Positions 35,092-46,929 of a stretch of DNA of 64,000 nt are shown here, in pieces (the first letter of the stretch is position 1; each line of letters begins with the position of its first letter). The translations under genes were made by a program, and so were the position numbers. Source of the stretch: Macrocystis pyrifera (taxonomy: Eukaryota; Sar; Phaeophyceae; Laminariales; Laminariaceae). The stretch lies in NCBI GenBank assembly GCA_031763025.1, contig JASSKH010000025.1, positions 11,907,142-11,971,141 on the forward strand, in the 5' to 3' direction. Below the pieces are notes generated by a model. The model was not told where the DNA came from, searched no databases, and saw only the letters and a program-made list of their open reading frames with translations.

Positions 35092-35100
35092 GTACGTGGG

Positions 35101-36400
35101 TGAGCACCATGTACGGTCCGCGCTTGGTTGGTTGTAACCTGCGTATGGCAAACTTGCCAACGACACCGAGTGTGACAATGCGAGCGTGGAAAGCGTACTG
35201 CAGTCCAATAGGGATCAACGATGCCGTGCAAGCATACCGGGTACACATCCCTCGACATACCAGTTTCGACACGGCCTCTACACACAACACTACAACTAGC
35301 AACGCAGTTGGCATACATCATGTCGAGGTGAAATGTTCGGGAGGGGGTAACTTGCTTGTGGTTTGCACGCGAAAATCAACATTAGTATTTCTCACTCGGA
35401 GTGAGGTCCAGCTTATCTGTCATGCAGAAATAGTTGCCGCTCGTGGTAATCGCAGTCTAGGCGCGGAGCTCTGTCCGGAGTAATTCCACGGTAGGTTTTT
35501 GTCTTTAGCATATTTGCAGCATATGCAGCAGCACCAGAAGAAGAAATAGCCGCCGCTCTGTCCGTACTCATCGTCTGAGAACCTGCGCTGTGGTGACTAT
35601 CCTAGCGCGGATTGGTCTTTGCACGCCGTCGTCAGGCGATAGATAATTATGTACAGAAAAAAGAACCTTGAAATAGCTACAGATGGAGTGCTGAGGATTT
35701 AGCTTCACCGTGGTTGGAACGTTTTAAAACGACCACAACACCTGCCATTCCGGCCTAGTATAGGCCAAACCGACACTTTTGTTCACCAGAACAAGCACCT
35801 GGCCTACGCGCCGCGTGATATACAGAAGGGGATCGGAACAGCGGTGCACCGAGACCCAATAAATCCCCGGATCATCGAAAAACACTTGCGGCAGGAGCCA
35901 ATGTGAGAAACTCGAAATGTTGCGCCTCTCAGTTGTGCCTTAGAGTGGACTATTGAACGAACATTCATTTTTCAGAGTACCATTTCTCGGTTTCGCTTGT
36001 TTCTGCGGAGTCAGGAGACGAGGGGGGGGGGGGGATGTACTCATTATCATACATGGCTGTAGTCTTATGACTACAGACCCTTGCATCCCTACAATGCTGG
36101 CACGGAGCACGTCGGGTTTTCACCGATCACGCAGATATTCCTTGCACCAAGCGCGAAGCGCCGTGAGGTGTTGGGCGAGTTGCATGAAGGGGGAGCTCCA
36201 TCCTACTAATAACCGCTATCGAGGCGAATTTTTATGCATATGGATGACAGCTTGAGTCGATTTCGTTTCTGATTTGGCCACTTCCAGAGACAGCAATGGG
36301 TTTACTATGTAACGGCTTCGTGGGTGCCTCATCATATACACATTACGTAATACGATCTTCCTCCTTGTGCAGAGTAAGGGTTCTCCCCGCACGAGAAATT
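35101..36400. other. No firm gene
   Basis: A plus-strand frame runs about 35090-35483 (~130 codons outside the foldback) with fairly natural composition but no recognised domain or splice evidence. The rest shows nothing. Confidence 0.3.
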
Positions 36401-36407
36401 ATCTAAC

Positions 36408-36470
36408 TAGACGGCCAGCCGTGGTAACCGAAAAAAAAAAAAAAAAAAAAAAAGGTCACCTGGCTGTCTA
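36408..36470. repeat. A23 tract flanked by an imperfect inverted repeat
   Basis: A run of 23 A (36431-36453) sits between CTAGACGGCCAG...GGTAACC and GGTCACCTGGCTGTCTAG, which are inverted copies. The whole could form a stem with the A tract as loop. Confidence 0.75.
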
Positions 36471-36997
36471 GCTCACGCAGTGAGAGGCGTGTTTTACAGC
36501 GTCGTTGTCAACCGATGCCAATCCAACCCATTTATATTTATGCAGGGGGAGGGGGATACTCATTGCCTGTTTGCCTAAGCTTTTAAACCATTGAACACGC
36601 ATCCACTTCTAGACGGAGGGGGGGTAAGCAATTCACGTTTTTCGCCTTTCTTGCACTCGTCTGTTCATCCTGGGGCTGAGCGAGCTGGAAGGTGTCAATG
36701 GAAGCAACGTCCCGTGACTGCACGGCGGGAGAGGCAGCGTCCACGACATCCTTGACAAATACCACGTTCTCCGGGTGACAGAGAGGCCTGCTTTTCCGCG
36801 GGAAAACTCTTGTCGAGCTTGAAATTCCCCACGTCCTGCACCCCGACCGCACATAGATTGGAGAAATTGTGCCCCGATCACGACGAAAGGATCGGTTATA
36901 TATTTCACCGAACACGAAGAAGTGATGAGCACATTTCTCGGACTACGAAAATGATCAGTACCGTGTTTCGTCGGCCCTTTTATTCACTTGTTCCCCC

Positions 36998-37172
36998 CGA
37001 GTTCGGAAAATAAGTAATTATTTTTGTTTTGTCGTACCTACAGCTCTTCCGAATTCGGAAAATAAATAAGTATTATTGTTTTCTCGCACCTACAGCACTT
37101 GATCGGCTTTGTTCTCCCCGAATTCGGAAAATAAATCATACTTATTGTTTTCTCGTACCTACAGCCCTTCCT
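36998..37172 (+). repeat. Three-copy tandem repeat with CCGAATTCGGAAAATAA
   Basis: Each unit has CCGA(A/G)TTCGGAAAATAA, a TTATT(A/T)TTGTTTT stretch, and C(G/A)(T/C)ACCTACAGC. Units start near 36998, 37050 and 37118. Confidence 0.8.
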
Positions 37173-37174
37173 AC

Positions 37175-39310
37175 GTAAAACCAACCAAACGTGTACGTAC
37201 GAGTGTACAAAGAAAGGGTGAAACAAGGTTCACCCGTACTTGTTCTGTTTTCCTGTTGTCCATTATGCACTGTTCATGTGTACGTGTATAGTGCCATTTG
37301 ATAAATATGATTGTGATTGCGTCAGGGCGAGACACGCGGCATAACGCTGATGCTAGCACTACCGCCAGACAGACGGACCGAACATTGGCAGCAGATGCAG
37401 CAGCGGTCAGCAATATAGGCAGACGAAGAGCAACCAGCACCGACAGTAATCGGTATCGCTTAACACTACACGAACACATCAGGAGTTAGTCGTGTGTGCT
37501 TTCATGTCACTTGCCCCCATCGTACCCCGTCCCCCGCCCACTTGTTCCTTGTTTGCCCTGGCACCCAACACCACCTCAGGTGTGTTACATAGTTGCACGC
37601 CCACATTGTGCAATGTCCACCTGTGGCAAGGTTCGCCGTGAGACAATCCGAGAATCCAGGTGATGTTGCGCCGCTGGTTAAGGAGCTTGAAGATACACCG
37701 TGTCAACGTTCCGCACCCAAAATATGCGATTCGACCATTTTATCATGCCGCGGGCGGCTTAGGTTTGGTGCACATGGCCCAAACGTCCGTGGTCAGGTTC
37801 GCGTCCGTGAGGCTCTCATGTGGCGTGAATAAAGCAGCCGTCTGGGCCCCTCGTGCAATCACATACAACCCTGATTGTCAAAGTACTCATATTAACATAA
37901 CCGTGCTCCAGACCCCTACCTCGAGCCCCACACACATATGTACTCAACTGTTCACCTCCGATGTGTACCATGTGCACAGTTCTACGATATTCTAGATATT
38001 TGGAAGAGGCAGGTGTTCTCCTGGGGAGGCTACACGTAAAACACGCATAAACGAATTGCCGATTCCTCCGTGACGAAAGCAGTGGAAACCTCGTAAACCC
38101 GCCTCCAAACGCTCGATACGCCTGCTGCTGTGGATCTGACACAGCTCCCGACAAGCGTCTGTGTCTCATTAGTTTTATCTGACGTCGGGGCTTTCGTAGC
38201 ACCAGACCTGCGATTCTCCGTTCGTGGGATAGAGAGTTGCTGCTCGCGCTAACAAGCCAATAAAATGTGCATCAAGCTTGGGCTCCTGTACGACCCCCTG
38301 ACACTACTAAACGGGGAAGGGAAATATCACGTCGGACAGGGGCCTTTTCCTCCATGACCCATACCCTCAACGTGGACCTCGATGTAAAGTCAGGGGCTCC
38401 AATTCGTAGTTGTCGTCACCTTCTGAAAACGACTAGACGCGCCTTGCAATATGGATAAGCTGCTTGGAATCCCCACATGGAGCTCCTCGCACGAGGAGAG
38501 TGCGATCGATCTCGACCAAACTCTTTCTTCGAGAAACACAGTACACCCAGTCAGACGAATAACCGGGAAAGTTTCCACGATCGAGCACTGCCGCAGATGG
38601 TAAGGGTGGTGGCATCTATCTTTCTGAGCTTCACGCTCGAGGAGCTCAGTATGCCACCCGAGACACGATTTGAGAACACGTATGATCGCGCAACCCGACC
38701 AATATAACAATACACTACAGTGTGCCGTAAAGGAAATACACTACTTTGGTAAGAGCATCGTAACGAACTGGCGGTTGCTCGCTCGAATAACTCCAACGGC
38801 CAGACAAAATTGAGCCAGAACCTGCAACCCGTACCATAGCATGCGTCGATCATTACGCGAAATCAAAATGAACAGTTACAATACGAAGCATATGGGGGGT
38901 TGCCAAAAAAACAAGGCATATCTCCAAGCGAGGTGTCCCTCGTCAGGAAAAAATCTCTCTGCTTATAGATACCCCGCCCACCGCCGCATGGCCCAAACAT
39001 ACTCCGTGCACCGTGTGAGTTCCCTTTCGTAGTCGTTACATTCGGTTTTTGTTACTACTGCAGTGGACGCACACAACTTTTCAACTCGGAAGTTGACGTT
39101 TACTGTGTACAATCCCAGAGCATGACAAGCCTCTACCGTATATACGAAAAAAGCTCTTCTAGGCAAGTGTCCGGGAACGACGTGGCAGACCATCACCATT
39201 ACCATGACAGTGGACTGTATCAAACGTTAGACAAGTCCACTAAGAAATTTAGTCGGGGCCCTCAACGATTAGCACGTCCCCTTGTACCTACCCGCGCAGG
39301 TTAGTTGGCA
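37175..39310. other. No gene recognised; a diverged duplicate of 43.93-44.1 kb
   Basis: At 38637-38720 the sequence GAGCTCAGTATGCCACCCGA...CGCGCAACCCGACCAA...CACTACAGT matches 43940-44030. No exon was established here. Confidence 0.4.
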
Positions 39311-39315
39311 TTTCT

Positions 39316-39476
39316 TCAGCCTTCCACGGGAACCGCTACGACTCCATAGGTGGTATCGTTGTTCCGCTTGAACTTCTTGTGCATCCACGCGCTAGCCGAT
39401 ATGATCATGGCGGCAACCACGGTGGTTATGACCACGATTATGATGGTCGTCGTCGTGGATTCGGATTCTCCGTCTT
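39316..39476 (-). CDS. Terminal exon: transmembrane helix and cytosolic tail of a lectin-like membrane protein
   Basis: The exon begins after a strong acceptor CATCACCCGCAG (AG at 39477-39478) and ends with TGA at 39316-39318. It encodes an acidic/Thr linker (DGESESTTTT), a hydrophobic helix of ~21 residues (IIIVVITTVVAAMIISASAW), then a basic stop-transfer stretch (MHKKFKRNND) and a ~14-residue tail ending VPVEG. This is the typical end of a single-pass membrane protein with its C-terminus in the cytosol. The exon starts with two bases of a split codon, which fits the one-base overhang of the exons at 41133-41243 and 44226-44386. Confidence 0.55.
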
Positions 39477-39479
39477 CTG

Positions 39480-41130
39480 CGGGTGATGCAGGCGAGAGAT
39501 ACATCAACCGGGGTTCAGGGCAGTTAGAGAATAAGCTGAGGACGTTGGATGAAAGCTTTGTCATGAGGCAAGGTAGTTCGCGGTGGCAATTGATGATCTT
39601 ACAGGTTATGGTTGATGGTACGTGCATTGTTCGTAACTGGCATCACCCTATGATCCTAACAAAAACCGTTGGGAGCTGTTAACCCCCAAAGGTATTCTAA
39701 ACTAGCCCTGACTACGAATATCGTCATGTGTTCCCGCCGGTACTGGCCTTCGTTTATCGCGCACAGGTTCAGCATTCCCACTACAATACGCGAAAGTTAC
39801 TAACCTGTTTGCATGGCAAAGGCCCGGGGCGTATTGTTATGTGAACGTTGAGACTAGCCCCATAAGTTGTTATAACATGACTTTACTTTGGCGTTCCCCG
39901 CTGAGCACAAAGGCTTAGCTGTTCAAATGAGGACACGAATCAGTCTGGAGTTTTGAACTCTCAAACTGTCAGCACTTGTCGCGTAATGTACTCGTGGATT
40001 TTCATCCATATTTGCCAACTCGTTCTCTCGCACTTTTGGCCACGGAAAGACTCAGATACCATGCGGTTATTTTGTGTTTCAACATGTTCCACGGTTGTAC
40101 ACTGCATACTAGAGGATGGCAAACAAGGACGAACAGTACCAAAATATCAAAGATATCGTCGTGGGTGCAAACACTGCCAGCGTGAATCTCAGGGTACATC
40201 GCTACCTCTCGGTGCGCTATGCCCAAATTGAACATTGTGGGCACGTCTCAGTACGGCACGCGTTACACGTGACCGCCGCTTGTCCGTCCGCCTGCTGGGG
40301 GCACAAACCGTACCTCCTACAGGTTGGGCTGCACACTATCAATGAACTAACACACGTAAGGTCGTACGTTTATATTACAAGAAGAACAAGCAAGCCCCGA
40401 CACCTCAATGGACCCCATTTCTTCATTGGTGCACATGTAATGGGCTTGTGTACTGTTTTCAGTGGGACTGATGCCTTACCACAGCTTCCACTGCAGACAC
40501 ATTCTGAGGCAGGCCATCGTCTCGTTTTGTACTGTCAAATGTAATACCGACAACAAAGCACATACTAATAGTAGACGTCGTCGTCAACCACGGCAGTCCC
40601 TCAGAATATGTTAACACAGACTCTGAACGAAATGACTTGGTGCACCCCAGTACTTTGACAGTTCACCACAAGCCCAAACTGCTGTACTTGTGGGTACGCC
40701 CAGTTACTCGTAGTTCGACATACCCAGCGCATTGTGTTTGATGTCCTGCCGCACTACGGTGACGGTCTTCGAAACACCGAGAAGCCTAGCAGTCTTGCGG
40801 CAGGCACTGTGGTAGCACTAATGACGCTCAACATATTTCACAAAAACCGACAAGGAATTGTCAACTGAACAGGGGCTGTACACGTGATATATTTTGTATC
40901 CGACGTGCATGATACAGCACAATCATGTTTAACATCTGAAAGACTCGTGTGCGAGACCACACACAAGGAAAACATGTATGGTTATGTCGGGCTGAACGTA
41001 CCATGGGTTTTCAAAGCGTATGGTGTTGAGTGAAAAAGAGAGCTCCTCAACGTAAGAGCCTCATAAACAGTACCAGGTGCGCGCTTCACGCCCCTACCAT
41101 GCCTACCGTAGCTGCACTCTCGGCGCATTT
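39480..41130. other. Presumed intron; possible transposase remnant
   Basis: Lies between two exons of the membrane-protein model. On the minus strand at about 40755-40815 a short frame reads like a helix-turn-helix (ACRKTARLLGVSKT), as in some DDE transposases. It is preceded by a stop and is too short to call. Confidence 0.3.
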
Positions 41131-41132
41131 AC

Positions 41133-41243
41133 CCTTCTCTTCGCAGCACTCCGTCTCTGAGCAGCTGGGCAGTTCGCAGTATTCCGGCTGGTCTTCATCG
41201 CTCTTGAGCACGGTGTCGCCGCCGCAGTCCGTGCAAATTGCAT
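41133..41243 (-). CDS. Internal exon: Cys-rich module of the membrane protein
   Basis: 111 bases between acceptor GAACGCACCCAG and donor G|GTAAATGC. The exon encodes 37 residues with eight Cys: CTDCGG, then an acidic stretch (KSDEDQPEYC), LPSC and ETECC. It is in phase 1 at both ends, so it can be joined or skipped without a frame change. Composition is clearly protein-like. Such modules in secreted proteins are usually disulphide-bonded; no named family recognised. Confidence 0.55.
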
Positions 41244-41295
41244 CTGGGTGCGTTCGGTTTTTATCATCGGCAGTCAGAATCCTCTCAACTTTTAA

Positions 41296-44220
41296 TTACG
41301 CAAACATTTTACCGCGCTAAATTCTATTTTGCGCGTCATAGCAAGGTCGGTTTACCGTCTGGGGTGCAATGCTCTTTTCAAGCCTAGTTTTAATTCATTA
41401 AATCGGCCCAATCAACAAGAAAAGTTTGCCCGGGCTCCACAACTGACTCAGTACCGGTACTCAATTGTCGGAATAACCCAGCATTCATCGGTGTTACGCT
41501 TGAGAGGGGTCGTTTCAGATTCATTATTTTTATCTGCTCAGGGCCACTTGGTCAGGGGACCACCTTGAATATGGCCTCAGTCCTGAGAGTCTTCTATTGT
41601 TTTGTTTTCGATACGTACACCGTCATGGGATTATTGGCTATATTCTGCGACAACAAGCAAACCAATGTTGGATCGATTTTGTGTGAGGAAACGTTCTACG
41701 ACAGAGGTTCACCCTATAGTTTCTGAGGCTCCTCACTTGACCTTAAGGGGCTCCACACCTCACTCGAACACTGACTTCAGCGATAATCAAATTGCATCCC
41801 GATGAATAACCTCATGGCCCAACTATACCACAACCTCCATTTCTCGAAACAAGATTGGCATTCTGACAATTTCGGGTTAAAGAGCCCCGTCATTCAAAAA
41901 CTATTTAAACGCAAAAGTGTTACCTCTATCGTAGAACGCATCTGAGGTACAGACCCACTCGCACGACTGACGTGCCGACTGACGTGAACGCGGAAGTGCA
42001 AACATGAGTATCATGCCCCATTGCATGCGCTTTGCGTTCGGTGCAAGTAGCGTCCTCTTGGTCGTTGAAAACCCGTCATGCTCCGAGTTGGCATTGACGG
42101 GATCGAGGGTGCACGGTCATGTGACTGAGGCAATGCATGATTTCAAGTATCCCCGCTGTGAACACCCTGAACACCCCACGTGGTCCGTGCAGGCATTATA
42201 GGGATGCGAGGGTCTATATGTCATACAACTACGGCCATGCATGGCATTGAGCACTTCCCCGCCCTACCGTAGCACCGATCTCAGCTGCGCCTTGGATTAT
42301 TATGCATTCGTTTTATACCCACAGCGTGGTTGAAACGAAATGTCCCAAATTGCCTTTGCTACGAATGCCGCATGCCTCTGCTAACATGTCAAATTACGCA
42401 TCCCACTGACCGTAGTATATAACGGGAGAGGGTGGCAATAGCTTGTTGCGTATTTTGTTCAGATCCTAAGGCTGGCGGTGGCGAAACTATATATCCATAG
42501 GCCTTCAATAAGACCAACAACAGTCAGGAGTCTCCGTAGGAAGACAACTTTTTTTATCATTATTCTTGTTTTCTACAAAAACTGGTTCCAGGTACTCCAA
42601 AGCGTGCCTGTAAAACGAGACTGAGCAAATATTCGCAGAATTAACAGCGTAGGATCGATAACATCGAGAAACGCTTGGCACTAAAATTCGATTTTCATAC
42701 CGAAACCATGTTCTGTAGAAAATTCCGTAAAAAGCCCGTTTTTTTCACAAAACCTCAGACGTTCACGCAATGTTTTTGAAATAGATCCTGAACCTCCGCA
42801 CACACATTTTGTTGTAAATTTGGCGAGATTGTAACGGACGCGGTGCAGGCTGTGGGGTTACGTTTTCGCTAGATATCTAGAGCCCCAGATTGGATCATTC
42901 AAAACAACCCTAACACCCCAGATAACTGACTAACCAAAATCATACTGTACACAAACACACCCCGCCCGTAAGCCTCTTGGCACGAGGGAACCGAAAGTTC
43001 ATGCGAAGGCTTAGAGTCCAAACACAAAAATGGCCAGAATTGCTGATGTCAAAACAATTTCCGACGAAATCCTTAAATCAGCGAGTCAAGTTGACTACAT
43101 CCCTCAAACGTCAGGCGTTTCCCCAGGTAGGACGCTCGCCAAGTGGGCAGGCCTTCGGAGCATTTCAGTGCACTCCTGCCGCAAAATAACTTTCGAAAGG
43201 GTCCCACAAATCACGCACCTCGTGATTTCCTAGAAAATAATGAGTGTTTTAGGGAAGCTTTTACAAATCTCATGTGGAAAACACCGTGATTCAATCTAGA
43301 CGTACGTTTGTCTATTCATGACGCGCGTGCCACCAGAGAGGTACGCGTGGTACTCAACACCGAAACATTCATGAGTGACGCTCTTAGTGAAACAAAAAAA
43401 CTACTCGATATTGTTGGACTACCACTCACAAATACCAGGTATGTGTTTACCTGGTGCGACATGTATTGGTCTACAGCATGGCTAGGCCAGTTGTTATCCT
43501 TTCAGGTTGTTTCAACCCATCTATTGTCTTTGATTATTCTCCAGTTATTTCTCTCTTCGTATCTCAGACATTAGGCCACATGTCGGGCACTTGTCCCTGC
43601 CCCCCGCCTACGTGTTATCGAGACAAGAGTTCAGCACAGCCTCTTCTCTCGTCGACTCGCGTGAAATAGTGCCCGAAGGTGCTAAACGCTTTCTCCGAGC
43701 CAGTTTTCGACAGGACAAACGACCCGCTTGGTGCGTCTCGAACTCGGTAGATGCCATTTTTCAGGTATGTCCGGGCACCCGAGCACTGAGAGCGCCAGAC
43801 AAGGTTGTGTGTTCTTCTTCGTGTGTCACGTTCAAAGTTATCCCAGGGCCAGTGGTTGGGCGAGGGGGACCTCATGAAACGTCACGAGAGCAGCAATGCC
43901 ACGGTAGCGGTGCTGCCTTATTTTATGAGCTCCTCGCATTGGGAGCTCAATATATCACCCGAAACATGACTGCGAAGAAATTTGTTCGCGCAACCAGACC
44001 AACATTCTTATGCACTACAGTAGTTCCACGAGAAATATTTTGCTAAAATTATCGTACCAATGAGTATACTAATAGTTGCTAACTTGTTATAGGTATATCG
44101 GCCAGAATATGTTGCCTCAGAAGGCAAAACATGCACCCTCCCTTTCGTGGGATAAGTCCGAGCTCCCATGCCCCTCCAAAAACCTTTGTGCACCGGCGAC
44201 CATAGCAGTCGTGCTGTGCG
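41296..44220. other. Presumed intron; nothing else recognised
   Basis: No further exon was established. A plus-strand frame at 43591-44046 (151 codons) overlaps the duplicate of 38.6 kb and shows no domain. Confidence 0.3.
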
Positions 44221-44225
44221 CTCAC

Positions 44226-44386
44226 CGAGTGTGGAAGACGAGCACATGAAGCCCACGCTGGTGAGGAAGTACGGGTAGCTGCTGCCTTCCGGGTAGTCGA
44301 TAGTATACGTAATGCCTCGCACGTGCTGGTCCTCCTCGCAGGAGATGGTGCGACTACTTGTTATGTTCCAAAAATCATATGATTGA
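44226..44386 (-). CDS. Internal exon: ectodomain of the lectin-like membrane protein
   Basis: 161 bases between acceptor TTTATCCCCTCGCAG and donor G|GTGAGC (44220-44225). It encodes ~53 residues (context SYDFWNITSSRTISC, VRGITYTIDYPEG, FLTSVGFMCSSS), with one N-glycosylation sequon NIT and two Cys. It starts with the last base of a split codon, matching the two-base overhang of the 46563-46924 exon, and ends with a one-base overhang. The pattern V-G-I...SVGF-C echoes the upstream exon, so both may build one beta-sheet domain. Confidence 0.55.
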
Positions 44387-44389
44387 CTG

Positions 44390-46556
44390 CGAGGGGATAA
44401 ATAATTTAAACATAAACAGAACGCGAGGTGGAAACATACGCTTCAGAGCATTAAAAGACGAATGATGGTTTCGTCTTTTTTCTGACTTCTAAGGTAGCCG
44501 TGGTCACACAACAGAACAATAACAAGATCTGGAACCAAAACGCACAAGCACCGCAGAACCTGCTCGCAAGGGAACCGTAGGGGTTGTGGTATACCATCCT
44601 ATATGTCTGCTGTAAATGTTGACATATCTGCGGTCATCGAATAAGAATCAACACTAGAAACAAGTATGAGTCGGGGGTAGTCACCCGGTCTGAACATTTT
44701 GAACACACCTCTGTGGCTGAGGTGAGAGGCTCTTTCCTTTAGGAAAGGTCCCGGAACCCGTTAGGGCGGTACCTCACAGGAAGAAATTTAAACGGCAAGA
44801 TCAATATAACCCACAGTATATACCAAGCATTTGCCGCCTGGTGTTTAGTCTTTTATGTCGCGGATGCTGCAAGTATGGGGCCTTTGGTTTAGCCGGAGAC
44901 TGTATTTCAGCATTCGAGAGAGGTGACATTTACTTAGAAGCGGTGACGGTTTGAGTGCTTTAGTGAATAGGAAGCTGTGAAACTCTTTGCCATCGATGTA
45001 ACTGTTCGCGGGAATCGACAAGGAAGCCACTTCTATAAAGAAGGTTTTCTTTGTGTACGCGAATTTCGCTATTGCGACGTCAGCAGTTGGTAGGAGCGAA
45101 ACCACACTAGCAAATATTACGATAGATTCGTCCACCATTATTTCAACTACCGTATGTTTGTATGTGCGCGTCAAAATGAGCCTTTCGATTCGACCGTTAT
45201 CACGCTGCGTCCACCTAATGCATTTGACCTCTGTGAATACGTCCGACTTACTCAAACAGCAGTAATTTCAGGATGACTTTCGGACTATCAATATGGGTGT
45301 TGCTTTCTTTGTGTGACTACCATGGAGCTTCGAACGGCCGGTAATAGCGCGATACGTGTGCAATCAGCTGCTGCAGGTGAGTTAATGTATTTTACTTAGT
45401 GCCGTACGTATATGCGATTGTTGACAACCGAACGAGGGTTGACATTGTCGAATACGTTTTTCCTGAACTTTCTGGTGTTCCGGTATCTTTGCTGTGTTCG
45501 TTTTTTTACTGGTTTTCCCGAATGAGTTTCCTTAGACGACGACCGCTCGTAAACGTTACGGGTTGTGTTCTCTTCCGTTAAACCCGGGCGAAGAGTACTG
45601 AATACAGAATCTATAATCTTGAATTTCGATAATAAAAGCACATCAACGTCACTTTCCACCAACGAAACACCTTGTGAAAGCGTTCGACTTCGGGTGCATG
45701 TTGTTCTTAATTGGCATGGAAGTTCAATTTTTCAATTTCATGAACCCGCCCCTAACGGGGGGGCGGTGATATTTTTTAGATCCCAGATCCCAGCCTCCGA
45801 AAAGCTATTACGAGCAGAACTTCTTTAAATTTTTGGTTGTTATGGATATGTGCCGAGTTGTTCATGTTTTTTTCCTGCATACGTTTCAAGAACATAAAAT
45901 AGAAGGTGAAACGTCCTTGGCTAATTACGGCCATCAGCAGGTCGCTCGCGAACAGTGAGGGACCCGGCTGGGTTGTGAGCGACCAGCACCCCACACCACG
46001 GCTCGTGCCCTGCACTCTTGTCGCGATAATCCTTCGGACCTTTCGTCCCTCGTCCTTCCCCATCGAAGTGCCCCTATCCACGACGTTAAACGCTCTCAGC
46101 AGTTGATTCCAGTTTCTTTATATGTCTGCAAATATAACTACACACATTTGACCTACGAACGGGTCGAACTCCATCAAAAATACTAGCAGCATTCGAGGGT
46201 AATACCAGACGACCGGAGTGGCCGGCAATTAAATCAATGTTAAAAATAATCTTTAATCAAGCCTGTTATATTTCAATTTCTGACAACAAAATACCAATCT
46301 GCTGGTTCCGTTCTGCTTCCGCTATGGTGGCGATCGTGCCTCTATTCGCTTTTTTTTCTCGATCGCCCCTCGGGTATACCTCCGTTGTAATTACACGTGA
46401 GTGCCGATCGAGCAGGCTTGATGTGTGTGAATTTCCTATTGTTGAATATACCACAACCACTGCCCGCTGATCACCCCAATGCGTCGTGCACTGCTCAGAC
46501 TGTTTACAACAGCTCCATTCTATTCCCGCGCCCCTGGCCTAGTTTGCCTTCTACCT
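44390..46556. other. Presumed intron
   Basis: Two minus-strand frames (44845-45255 and 45776-46081) lie here without ATG or firm splice sites. Phase agreement of the flanking exons suggests they are not needed. Confidence 0.3.
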
Positions 46557-46562
46557 GCTCAC

Positions 46563-46924
46563 CCGTTTGAGAAATGGTGGGTTCGGTTGTCGAGACACGT
46601 GATGTTGAGGTAGACTATGCCGTAGTAAACTTCCGGCACACCCCATTCCATACTCTGCACGCCTGCAGTGCCCCCGCAAATACTTTCTGGTTGTTCTCCT
46701 CCGGTACTGTTGTTAAACTCTGGTGGGATGGTCTGCTCTTTGCTGTCACCAGTGCATCTCATAACGAGCCCGTCGAGCCAGTACCCGCTCCACACGGTCA
46801 GGGCGTATACCCTGGTGCCGGTGGAACATGGTTCGTTGATGCCCGACGATATGGCGATCGATGCCGAGCAGATAACGATAACCTTAAGAGAGGTCCCAGC
46901 CATCAACATCGCCGCTCGAGATTC
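46563..46924 (-). CDS. Upstream exon: lectin-like (jacalin-type?) ectodomain
   Basis: 362 bases between a pyrimidine-rich acceptor (CCCTCTTTCCCGACAG) and donor GG|GTGAGC (46557-46562). It is in phase 0 at its start and leaves two bases at its end. It encodes ~120 residues with three sequons (NST, NIT, NRT) and several Cys. The stretch VYALTVWSGYWLDGLVMRC resembles the strand-loop motif of jacalin-type beta-prism lectins (V..I.V.SG..DS), followed by a Gly-rich loop (ICGGTAG) and YYGIVYLNITC. The lectin assignment is tentative. The first exon with the signal peptide was not identified; an ATG early in this exon (MLMAGTSLKVIVICSA) is a weak alternative start. Confidence 0.55.
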
Positions 46925-46929
46925 CTGTC

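Noticed and set aside
40755-40815. Helix-turn-helix of a DDE transposase
   Set aside because: The match (ACRKTARLLGVSKT) is only ~14 residues and a stop lies directly upstream.
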